Shown here in pieces: positions 1 through 5,804 of a stretch of DNA of 7,562 nucleotides. The notes under the pieces were generated by a model. It was not told the DNA's origin. It did no database searches and saw nothing but the letters and a program-made list of their open reading frames with translations. The position numbers and the translations under genes are program-made. Every line of letters starts with the position of its first letter. Position 1 is the stretch's first letter. This DNA is from Hyphomicrobiales bacterium (GTDB lineage Bacteria > Pseudomonadota > Alphaproteobacteria > Rhizobiales > Aestuariivirgaceae), in assembly GCA_027031305.1 (NCBI GenBank), contig JALVRJ010000363.1, forward strand, positions 1,946 through 9,507, read 5' to 3'.

Positions 1-95
1 ACAATCGGAACGCGGAGGAAGCGAATTTCATGCCCCGGGATGGCTCCATGGCCCTTCGCGCGCGGACGAGGCGGCCGTGATCCTCCGCCTCCGTC

Positions 96-446
96 TCACC
101 TGGCCGGGGCGGTGGGCAGCTCCGGCGCGGCGTTGCCGCCAGGCAACTTGGGCAGCACGGGCGTGCCGGGCTGCTGTTGAGACTGGGCGGGGGCGGTATC
201 GAACACCGACTTCGGCCTGTTCTGGCGCACGGAAAGGACGGTGAGCGAAATGGACGTGATGAAAAAGGCCGTGGCCAGGATGGCGGTGGCGCGGGTGAGC
301 GCGTTGGCCGCGCCACGGGCGGAGAACAGGTTGCCGGAACCGGAGCCGCCGATGCCCAGCGCCCCGCCCTCGGAGCGCTGCAAGAGGATGACGCCGATGA
401 GGGCGATGGTGACGATGAGATGAATGGCCAGCAATACCGCTTCCAT
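96..446 (-). CDS. secG: Preprotein translocase subunit SecG
   Basis: SecG is the small accessory subunit of the SecYEG channel in the inner membrane and assists SecA-driven protein export. The 116-residue product has the family's two-helix layout. TM1 is about residues 3-22 and leads into the conserved LLQRSEGGALGIGG segment (21-34). A small glycine/serine-rich loop follows, and then the LTRATAILA motif (50-58) opens TM2 (about 53-72). The rest is a Pro/Ala/Gln-rich tail (about 75-116) of low complexity, common in alphaproteobacterial SecG. Length matches the family (about 110 in E. coli). The start is supported by a GGAGAAGG Shine-Dalgarno sequence on the minus strand (454-461) with a 7-base spacer. 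It lies 158 bases downstream of tpiA in the same direction, so co-transcription is plausible. In many alphaproteobacteria pyrG follows next; it is not visible before the window edge. Confidence 0.96.
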   Translation of the reverse strand: MEAVLLAIHLIVTIALIGVILLQRSEGGALGIGGSGSGNLFSARGAANALTRATAILATAFFITSISLTVLSVRQNRPKSVFDTAPAQSQQQPGTPVLPKLPGGNAAPELPTAPAR

Positions 447-453
447 GACGATG

Positions 454-461
454 CCTTCTCC
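454..461 (-). promoter_or_regulatory. Ribosome binding site of secG
   Basis: Read on the minus strand this is GGAGAAGG, 7 bases before the ATG at 446. It fixes the secG start. Confidence 0.7.
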
Positions 462-517
462 AGTTCCGCCGCTTTCGCTTCCGCTTCAGCCCCGCCCGCC
501 CGGGGGGCAACGCGAGA

Positions 518-535
518 TTCCGGCTTGCGCCGGAA
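518..535. repeat. REP-like palindrome between tpiA and secG
   Basis: The sequence is a perfect inverted repeat: TTCCGGC, loop TTGC, GCCGGAA (7-bp stem, 4-base loop). It is flanked by GCGAGA on the left and CGGCAAG on the right. Short palindromes of this kind (TTCC(C/G)GC-loop-GC(C/G)GGAA) are dispersed in intergenic space of many proteobacterial genomes, so I infer that this is one copy of a genome-wide family. In the tpiA-secG transcript it would form a stable hairpin, which could protect the tpiA mRNA end or attenuate read-through into secG. There is no U-tract, so it is not a canonical intrinsic terminator. Copy number cannot be judged from this window, where I see only one copy. Confidence 0.6.
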
Positions 536-563
536 CGGCAAGTTTCGCTTCGCGCCTTCCGTA

Positions 564-593
564 GCGCCATTGCGCCCAGCGGGCAAGTGGCGC
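564..593 (-). other. Bulged hairpin just after the tpiA stop
   Basis: GCGCCA (564-569) pairs with TGGCGC (588-593). Inside this, TT pairs with AA and GCCC (574-577) pairs with GGGC (581-584) around an AGC loop, leaving small bulges. On the tpiA strand the hairpin begins about 11 bases after the stop codon at 605-607. It is not followed by a run of U, so I read it as an mRNA 3'-end or intercistronic structure, not a proven terminator. Confidence 0.4.
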
Positions 594-604
594 GGGATGG
601 CGCC

Positions 605-1369
605 TTACAGATAGGCCTCGATGATGCCGAAGAAATCGGCCGCCTTCAACGAGGCGCCGCCTACCAGCGCGCCGTCGACGTTGGGCACGCTCATGAGCTC
701 GTGTGCGTTGTTCGGCTTCACCGAGCCGCCATACTGGATGCGCACGCGCGCCGCCTCTTCCTCGCCGCCCACCCTGGCCGCCAGCTCCTTGCGGATGTGG
801 GCGTGGGCCTCGGCCACCTCGTCGGTGGTCGGCGTCAGCCCGGTGCCGATGGCCCACACGGGCTCGTAGGCGATGACCGTGTTGGCGGCGTTGGCGCCCT
901 CGGGCAGCGAACCGGCGATCTGGCGGGAGAGCACGTCCAGCGTCTTGCCCGCCTTGCGCTCGTCGATGGTCTCGCCGATGCAGACGATGGACACGAGCCC
1001 GGCGCGGTGGGCCGCGGCGGCCTTCCTTTTCACGATCTCGTCGGTTTCGCCATGGTCGGTGCGGCGCTCGGAATGGCCGACGATGACCGCCGTGCAGCCG
1101 AGGTCGGCAAGCATTTCCGCCGCGATGTCACCGGTGTGGGCGCCGCTTCGTTCCCAGTGGCAGTCCTGGCCACCCAGGGCGATGGTGGAATCGCCCAGCA
1201 CCCCGGCCATGGGATGGATGAGCGTGAACGGCGGGCAGAGCATGACGTCGCAGCGCGGGTTGGCGCCCTGTAGCTTCTTCATCAGCGCCCTGGCCTCGTC
1301 AAGCGAAGCGAGCGTGCCGTTCATCTTCCAGTTGCCGGCCACCAGCGGTGGAAAGTCGTGTGCAGGCAT
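605..1369 (-). CDS. tpiA: Triose-phosphate isomerase
   Basis: The enzyme interconverts dihydroxyacetone phosphate and glyceraldehyde 3-phosphate in cytosolic glycolysis and gluconeogenesis. The 254-residue product covers the whole TIM barrel, the usual bacterial length. Visible landmarks are AGNWKMNG with Asn13 and Lys15, VGHSERR with the catalytic His99, [11 protein letters not shown] with the catalytic Glu169 and the mobile loop 6, IQYGGSV (phosphate binding, 211-217) and the C-terminal [10 protein letters not shown]. No key residue is missing. The reading frame stays open far upstream to 2062, but that part is antisense to the foldase gene. The ATG at 1369 is chosen because GAGGGA lies 10 bases before it and the barrel starts a few residues later. 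The in-frame ATG at 1399 has no Shine-Dalgarno. It is transcribed divergently from the foldase gene, with secG downstream. Confidence 0.98.
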   Translation of the reverse strand: MPAHDFPPLVAGNWKMNGTLASLDEARALMKKLQGANPRCDVMLCPPFTLIHPMAGVLGDSTIALGGQDCHWERSGAHTGDIAAEMLADLGCTAVIVGHSERRTDHGETDEIVKRKAAAAHRAGLVSIVCIGETIDERKAGKTLDVLSRQIAGSLPEGANAANTVIAYEPVWAIGTGLTPTTDEVAEAHAHIRKELAARVGGEEEAARVRIQYGGSVKPNNAHELMSVPNVDGALVGGASLKAADFFGIIEAYL

Positions 1370-1379
1370 GTCCGATCGT

Positions 1380-1385
1380 TCCCTC
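1380..1385 (-). promoter_or_regulatory. Ribosome binding site of tpiA
   Basis: Minus-strand GAGGGA, 10 bases before the ATG at 1369. It decides between this start and the longer in-frame options at 1399 and beyond. Confidence 0.6.
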
Positions 1386-1482
1386 GTGTTGCTGTTCATG
1401 GCGAACGCGCCGCGGAGAACCGAAACGCCTCCGGGCGGTTTCAGGCGGACTGATAGCAGCCGGGGGGCGGGTTGAGAAGTGC

Positions 1483-1510
1483 TTGAACGAGGCGGACAAG
1501 CGCGTAATAT
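1483..1510 (+). promoter_or_regulatory. Sigma70-type promoter for the ppiD-trpE-trpG operon
   Basis: TTGAAC (1483-1488) is followed after 16 bases by TAATAT (1505-1510). This gives 5 of 6 matches to the -35 consensus and 5 of 6 to the TATAAT -10 consensus, in an otherwise very GC-rich stretch. Transcription would begin near 1517, giving a 5' leader of about 65 bases before the ATG at 1581. It is the best promoter-like sequence in the 211-base divergent region. No equally good match was seen for leftward tpiA. Confidence 0.6.
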
Positions 1511-1520
1511 GCGCGCCAAA

Positions 1521-1537
1521 CGCGCCGAAGAGGCGCG
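1521..1537 (+). other. Leader hairpin upstream of ppiD
   Basis: CGCGCC, loop GAAGA, GGCGCG forms a perfect 6-bp GC stem inside the predicted 5' leader. The preceding CGCGCC at 1512-1517 is a direct copy of the left arm and could pair with the same right arm, giving two alternative folds. It ends about 43 bases before the start codon. The role is unknown; it may stabilise the mRNA. Confidence 0.35.
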
Positions 1538-1580
1538 ATTCATTTGCGAGACGTGCGCGACAACACCGGAAACCCGACAC

Positions 1581-3467
1581 ATGCTTACCTCCCTGCGCGA
1601 GAAATCAGGCGGCATCCTGGCCAAGATCTTCATGGGCCTGCTGGCCATGAGCTTCGCCATATGGGGTATCTCGGACGTTTTCCGCGTGAAGCCGGAAGAC
1701 ACGCTGATTACCGCCGGGGAAACCACCATTCCGGTGCGCGCCTTCACGGAGCGCTTCCGCTCGACCCTGCAACAGATCGCGCAGCGCACCGGCCGCGGCA
1801 TCAGCCCGGACGAGGCACGCGAGATGGGCATCGACCGGCAGATCCTGGTGCAGCTCATCCGCGAGGCGGTGCTGAAGGAGGCGGTGCACCGGCTGGGGCT
1901 GTCATTGTCGGACGATTTCATCGCCCAACGCATCAAGTCGTTGCCGCAGTTCGCCGGGCCGGATGGCCGCTTCGATCCTGAAAAACTGCGCCGGGCGCTG
2001 TTCAACGCCGGATTGAGCGAGAGGCAATTCCTGGCCGAGGAGCGCACGGCGCTGTTGGGCAATGGCGTGATGGCGGCGGTGACGGCGGACGTGGTGGCGC
2101 CGAAGGTGCTGGTGGAGCAGGTGCACGCTTATCGCAACGCGGCGCGCGACGCCGATTATGTGGTGATCATGGCCAACGAGGCAGCCATCCCCGAGCCGGA
2201 CGTGGCGACGTTGAAGAAATATTACGAGGAGCACAAGCAGCGCTTCACCGCGCCCGAGCGGCGGGTCATCCGCGTGTTGGCGGTGGAGCCGGCGCAGCTG
2301 CTGGACAAGGCCAAGGTGAGCGAAGACGACCTGCGCCGCCTCTACGAGGCGCGCAAGGAGAGCTTCAACGTGCCGGAGCGGCGCACGGTGGAGCAGCTGC
2401 GCTTCGATAACGAGGAAGAGGCGAAGAAGGCGCTTAAGGCGCTCAGGTCCGGCACGAAGACGTGGGAACAGTTGCTGGCGGAAAAGAAGCTGAAGCCGGA
2501 GGACGTGCGCCTTGGCCCCTTCGACCGCAAGGGATTTCCGGACGAAAGGCTGGCCGAGGCCGTTTTCTCCGTCGGGGAAGGCGAGGTTGTCGGCCCGGTG
2601 AAGACGCCGCTGGGGGTGTTTCTCGCGCGCGTGGCGAAGGTGGAGCCGGGACGGAAGAAGACCTTCGAACAGGTGCGCGGCGAGCTGGAAAGGCTCCTGA
2701 AGCTGGAAAAGGCGCGCGACCTGGCGGCCGAGTTGTATGACAAGATCGAGGAGGCGCGGGCCTCCGGCATGGGACTGGCCGACGTCGCCGCGGCGCAGGG
2801 GCTGAAGCTGGTCACCACCGCGCCGGTGACGCGCGGCGGCACGGACGAGGCCGGCAAGCCGGTGGCGGTGCCCGGTGGACAGGCGGTGCTGACCGAGGCG
2901 TTCCGCGCCGAGCCGGGCATGGACAACGACGTGGTGCAACTGCCGGGTGACGGTTATGCCTGGTTCGAGGTGGAGAAAGTCATTCCGGCCGGTCCGCGCC
3001 CGTTCGACAAGGCGCGAAAGGACGTGGCAGAGGCGTGGAAGGCCGAAGCGCTGGCCGCCAGCCTGCGGCGCAAGGCGGAGGAACTGCGCCAAAAGGCCGA
3101 GAATGGCACGCCGCTGGCGAAGATCGCGGAAGAGCTGGGCACGACGGTGAAGACCATCGAGAAGGTGAAGCGCACCGAGGCGCGGCCCGATTTCCCCAAC
3201 GAGGCGGTGGCGGCGCTGTTCGCGGCCAAGCCGGGCACGTTGGCGGTGGCCATTTCCCGCGATGGGCGCAAGGCCTGGCTGATGAAGGTGAAGAAGCGGC
3301 CGCTGGAAAAGCTCGATCCAGCCTCTTCCGAGGCCAAGGCGCTGCGCGTGGTGCTGAGCCGTGGCATCGCCGCCGACCTCGGCGCGCAGTTCATCGCCGC
3401 GCTGCAACAGGCCTATGACGTGAAGATCAACATGGACCTCTGGCGCAGGGCCAGCGGCGCGCAATAG
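1581..3467 (+). CDS. ppiD: PpiD-like membrane-anchored periplasmic foldase (SurA_N / parvulin family)
   Basis: The 628-residue product matches PpiD in length (623 in E. coli) and layout. A short cytoplasmic N-terminus ([11 protein letters not shown]) precedes one membrane helix, about residues 13-34, ending in the typical IWGISDVF. A SurA-type chaperone domain follows (about 35-200), then a parvulin-like domain (about 245-355) and a long charged, helical C-terminal region. PpiD sits in the inner membrane near the Sec channel and helps newly exported proteins fold. The parvulin domain is divergent: the usual first active-site His is replaced by Gln272 (VEQLRF) and the second by Phe347 (GVFLARV), so it probably acts as a chaperone and not as an isomerase. 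The frame is open from 1479, but ATG 1581 is chosen because homologues begin there and the promoter -10 lies downstream of 1479. The Shine-Dalgarno is weak (GGAAA). It is the first gene of an operon-like run with trpE and trpG. Confidence 0.93.
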   Translation: MLTSLREKSGGILAKIFMGLLAMSFAIWGISDVFRVKPEDTLITAGETTIPVRAFTERFRSTLQQIAQRTGRGISPDEAREMGIDRQILVQLIREAVLKEAVHRLGLSLSDDFIAQRIKSLPQFAGPDGRFDPEKLRRALFNAGLSERQFLAEERTALLGNGVMAAVTADVVAPKVLVEQVHAYRNAARDADYVVIMANEAAIPEPDVATLKKYYEEHKQRFTAPERRVIRVLAVEPAQLLDKAKVSEDDLRRLYEARKESFNVPERRTVEQLRFDNEEEAKKALKALRSGTKTWEQLLAEKKLKPEDVRLGPFDRKGFPDERLAEAVFSVGEGEVVGPVKTPLGVFLARVAKVEPGRKKTFEQVRGELERLLKLEKARDLAAELYDKIEEARASGMGLADVAAAQGLKLVTTAPVTRGGTDEAGKPVAVPGGQAVLTEAFRAEPGMDNDVVQLPGDGYAWFEVEKVIPAGPRPFDKARKDVAEAWKAEALAASLRRKAEELRQKAENGTPLAKIAEELGTTVKTIEKVKRTEARPDFPNEAVAALFAAKPGTLAVAISRDGRKAWLMKVKKRPLEKLDPASSEAKALRVVLSRGIAADLGAQFIAALQQAYDVKINMDLWRRASGAQ

Positions 3468-3473
3468 GAAGTC

Positions 3474-3538
3474 GCCTGCCCCGCCGCTGGCCTTTGTTCT
3501 TTACCACGGCGGTGCGCCGGGGGCACCGCTCGGCAGGC
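3474..3538 (+). promoter_or_regulatory. Possible structured leader with alternative hairpins upstream of trpE
   Basis: Three segments compete. A (3481-3490, CCGCCG-C-TGG) pairs with B (3504-3512, CCA-CGGCGG) as 9 bp with one bulge. B (from 3508/3509) can instead pair with C (3523-3530) as a 7-bp stem plus one G-U with loop 3516-3522. An outer 7-bp pair, GCCTGCC (3474-3480) with GGCAGGC (3532-3538), encloses them. This resembles attenuator logic and lies between the ppiD stop (3465-3467) and the trpE start. No U-tract follows, and no leader peptide with tandem Trp codons was seen, so regulation of trpE translation or mRNA stability is more likely than classical attenuation. GC-rich DNA forms such pairs by chance, hence the low confidence. 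Confidence 0.3.
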
Positions 3539-3555
3539 CCGAAGCCGGCCAATCG

Positions 3556-5106
3556 ATGAATCCTTGCTTTGCGGACGCCATGTTCATTCCCGACATCACA
3601 TACGAAGAGTTCGCCGAGACTTACGCGGCCGGCCGGCCGCAGGTGCTGGCCACGCGCCTGGTGGCCGACCTTGAAACACCCGTTTCGGCGCTGATGAAGC
3701 TCAAGCCCGGGGCGCAGCACATCTTCCTGCTGGAGTCGGTGGAAGGCGGCGCGGTGCGCGGTCGCTATTCTCTCATAGGGCTGAATCCGGACGTGGTGTG
3801 GAAGGTGGAACGGGGGCGCGCCTTCTTCAATCGCAAGGCCCTGCAAGACGTCTCCGGCCCGTTCGAGGCGGATACGCGCCCGCCGCTGGAATCGCTTCGC
3901 GCCTTCATAAACGAAAGCCGCATCGACCTGCCCCGTTCCCTGCCGCCCATGGCGGCGGGCGTGTTCGGCTACATGGGCTATGACATGGTGCGTTACATGG
4001 AGCGCCTGCCAGACGAAAACCCCGATCCGTTGGGCCTGCCGGAAGCATTGATGATCCGCCCCACCATCATGGTCATCTTCGATTCGGTGGCGGACGAGAT
4101 GGTCATCGTCACGCCGGCTCGGCCAGAGCCGGGTGTTTCCGCCGAAACGGCGTTCAGGCGGGCGCAAGGGCGGCTGGAGGAGGTGATCGCGAAGCTTTCC
4201 GGCCCCATCGACCCGGCGCTGTTGCGCAATCCGGCGGAGGAGATCCCGCTTTCCCCGCCGGTGTCCAACACGCCGCCGGAGCGCTACATGGAAATGGTGG
4301 CGCGGGCGAAGGAATACATATGCGCCGGCGATATCTTCCAGGTGGTGCTGTCGCAGCGCTTCGAGACGGACTTCCCCCTGCCCCCGCTGGCGCTCTACCG
4401 GGCGCTCAGGCGCACCAACCCCTCGCCCTACCTCTACTATCTCGACTATGGCGACTTCGCCATCGCCGGCTCCAGCCCGGAAATCCTGGTGCGGGTGCGT
4501 GATGGCAAGGTAACCATCCGGCCCATCGCGGGCACCCGGCGGCGGGGGCGCACACCGGAGGAAGACAAGGCGCTGGAGGAGGAGCTGCTGTCCGACCCGA
4601 AGGAGCTGGCCGAGCACCTGATGCTGCTGGACCTGGGGCGCAACGACGTGGGCCGGGTGGCGGAGATCGGCTCGGTGGAGGTGACGGAGCGCTTCGTGAT
4701 CGAGCGCTACAGCCAGGTGATGCACATCGTCTCGAACGTGGAAGGGCGCCTGCGCGAGGACAAGGACGCGCTGGACGCGCTCATCGCCGGATTTCCCGCC
4801 GGCACCGTCTCCGGCGCGCCGAAGGTGCGGGCGATGGAGATCATCGACGAGCTGGAACTTTCGCGGCGCGGCATCTATGCCGGTTGCGTGGGCTATTTCT
4901 CGGCCGCCGGCGAGATGGATTCGGCCATCGTGCTGCGCACCGCCATCGTCAGGGACGGGCGCATGTTCGTGCAGGCGGGCGCCGGTGTGGTGGCCGATTC
5001 CGTGCCGCGGCTGGAGCAGAAGGAATGCGAGAACAAGGCCCGCGCGCTGTTCCGCGCGGCTGAAGAGGCCGCGCGCTTCGCCGGCAACGGGAGGAAGGGG
5101 CAATGA
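3556..5106 (+). CDS. trpE: Anthranilate synthase component I
   Basis: TrpE turns chorismate into anthranilate and pyruvate, the committed step of tryptophan synthesis, using ammonia supplied by TrpG. The 516-residue product has an N-terminal anthranilate synthase domain with the LLES motif (58-61) that binds feedback-inhibiting tryptophan. The chorismate-binding domain (about 240-500) shows [22 protein letters not shown] (323-331), [10 protein letters not shown] with the preceding Glu353, MHIVSNVEG with His390, GTVSGAPK (416-423), AGAGVVADS and the metal-site region around QKECENKA. It is not fused to TrpG, unlike the TrpE(G) of Rhizobium relatives. The start is uncertain: neither ATG 3556 nor ATG 3580 has a clear Shine-Dalgarno, and family members usually begin near [11 protein letters not shown], which favours 3580 (508 residues). 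It follows ppiD by 88 bases and overlaps trpG by 4. Confidence 0.97.
   Translation: MNPCFADAMFIPDITYEEFAETYAAGRPQVLATRLVADLETPVSALMKLKPGAQHIFLLESVEGGAVRGRYSLIGLNPDVVWKVERGRAFFNRKALQDVSGPFEADTRPPLESLRAFINESRIDLPRSLPPMAAGVFGYMGYDMVRYMERLPDENPDPLGLPEALMIRPTIMVIFDSVADEMVIVTPARPEPGVSAETAFRRAQGRLEEVIAKLSGPIDPALLRNPAEEIPLSPPVSNTPPERYMEMVARAKEYICAGDIFQVVLSQRFETDFPLPPLALYRALRRTNPSPYLYYLDYGDFAIAGSSPEILVRVRDGKVTIRPIAGTRRRGRTPEEDKALEEELLSDPKELAEHLMLLDLGRNDVGRVAEIGSVEVTERFVIERYSQVMHIVSNVEGRLREDKDALDALIAGFPAGTVSGAPKVRAMEIIDELELSRRGIYAGCVGYFSAAGEMDSAIVLRTAIVRDGRMFVQAGAGVVADSVPRLEQKECENKARALFRAAEEAARFAGNGRKGQ
5089..5095 (+). promoter_or_regulatory. Ribosome binding site of trpG
   Basis: GGGAGGA inside the last codons of trpE, 7 bases before ATG 5103. 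With the ATGA stop/start overlap it indicates translational coupling of the two synthase subunits. Confidence 0.75.
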
Positions 5107-5720
5107 TCCTGCTGCTGGACAACTACGACAGCTTCACTTTCAACCTGCTGCACTATATCGGCGAGGTGGGGCTGGAAATGGGGCGGGCGCTGGACATCGC
5201 CGTGCACCGCAACGATGCCATCACGGTGGACGAGGCGCTGGCCATGAAGCCGCAGGCCATCGTCATTTCGCCCGGCCCGTGCACGCCCTCGGAAGCCGGC
5301 ATTTCCGTCGATCTGGTGTGCGCGGCCGCCGAGCATCAAATCCCGCTGCTGGGCGTGTGCCTGGGGCACCAGAGCATCGGCCAGGCCTTTGGCGGCAAGG
5401 TCATCCGCGCGCCGGAGCTGATGCACGGCAAGACGGATGCCATCCACCACATCGGCGAGGGCATCTTCCGCGGCCTGCCGCAGCCGTTCACGGCAACGCG
5501 CTATCATTCGCTCATCGTGGAGGAGGAGACGCTGCCCGCCGAGTTGGAGGTGACGGCGCGCACGGCAAAGGAGAAGGGCGCGCTGATCATGGGGATGCAG
5601 CACAAGGAGCTGCCCATTTTCGGCGTGCAGTTCCACCCCGAGAGCATCGCCACCGAATGTGGTCATGCGTTGCTGAAGAACTTCCTCATCCGCGCACGTG
5701 TGCTGGCCGAGACGGCGTGA
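5103..5720 (+). CDS. trpG: Anthranilate synthase component II (glutamine amidotransferase)
   Basis: TrpG hydrolyses glutamine and channels the ammonia to TrpE. The 205-residue product is a complete class I amidotransferase. It starts with [14 protein letters not shown] and carries the ISPGPCTP loop (55-62), the nucleophile Cys86 in [26 protein letters not shown] (108-116), TRYHSL and the FGVQFHPES block holding His178 and Glu180 of the catalytic triad. Length is normal for stand-alone TrpG/PabA. The PabA role (folate, with PabB) uses nearly the same sequence, and in some bacteria one protein serves both. The ATGA overlap with trpE supports TrpG as its main job. The start has a strong Shine-Dalgarno. 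The usual alphaproteobacterial neighbour trpD does not follow; a DUF4011 helicase begins 84 bases later. Confidence 0.97.
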   Translation: MILLLDNYDSFTFNLLHYIGEVGLEMGRALDIAVHRNDAITVDEALAMKPQAIVISPGPCTPSEAGISVDLVCAAAEHQIPLLGVCLGHQSIGQAFGGKVIRAPELMHGKTDAIHHIGEGIFRGLPQPFTATRYHSLIVEEETLPAELEVTARTAKEKGALIMGMQHKELPIFGVQFHPESIATECGHALLKNFLIRARVLAETA

Positions 5721-5754
5721 TCATCCACCTTTTTTCCACTTGAGCCCTCCCTGC

Positions 5755-5784
5755 TTGCGAATGGCCACATTCGCGCGCAACAAT
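5755..5784 (+). promoter_or_regulatory. Putative promoter with embedded operator-like dyad upstream of the DUF4011 gene
   Basis: TTGCGA (5755-5760) and AACAAT (5779-5784), 18 bases apart, each match the sigma70 consensus at 4 of 6 positions. Between and overlapping them is a perfect inverted repeat, GCGAATG (5757-5763), spacer GCCA, CATTCGC (5768-5774). A second pair, GCGCGC (5773-5778) and GCGCGC (5786-5791), overlaps the -10. The dyad's position between -35 and -10 is where a repressor would act. The same repeat could instead be an RNA hairpin if the gene is read through from trpG. Confidence 0.35.
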
Positions 5785-5793
5785 GGCGCGCAC

Positions 5794-5800
5794 GGGAGGA
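5794..5800 (+). promoter_or_regulatory. Ribosome binding site of the DUF4011 helicase gene
   Basis: GGGAGGA, 4 bases before ATG 5805. This strong site sets the start and argues that the gene is translated efficiently. Confidence 0.75.
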
Positions 5801-5804
5801 ACTC

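Noticed and set aside
1..95. Possible start of a leftward gene at ATG 31 or the in-frame ATG upstream
   Set aside because: Only about ten residues lie inside the window, with no convincing ribosome binding site and no resemblance to the expected pyrG start.
177..614. Plus-strand frames over secG (177-614 and 241-423)
   Set aside because: They mirror secG, whose membrane helices and conserved motifs leave no doubt about the coding strand.
1370..2062. Long in-frame N-terminal extension of tpiA (about 231 extra residues)
   Set aside because: It is antisense to the ppiD gene and has Ser/Arg-rich shadow composition. The conserved TPI N-terminus and a good ribosome binding site are at 1369-1385.
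1902..3464. Minus-strand open frame of 520 codons opposite ppiD
   Set aside because: Antisense shadow with no recognisable domain, and no ribosome binding site evident.
3429..3467. The end of ppiD as a Trp leader peptide ([11 protein letters not shown])
   Set aside because: It contains a single Trp codon, and stalling there would not reach the hairpin segments from 3481 on. It is simply the foldase C-terminus.
3427..5103. Minus-strand open frame of 558 codons opposite trpE
   Set aside because: Antisense shadow of a gene with full TrpE motifs; its composition is His/Arg-rich.
5706..5735. Terminator after trpG (GCCG-AGA-CGGC followed by six T at 5730-5735)
   Set aside because: The stem is only 4 bp, lies within the trpG coding end and is separated from the T-run by 13 bases. 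It does not meet the pattern of an intrinsic terminator.
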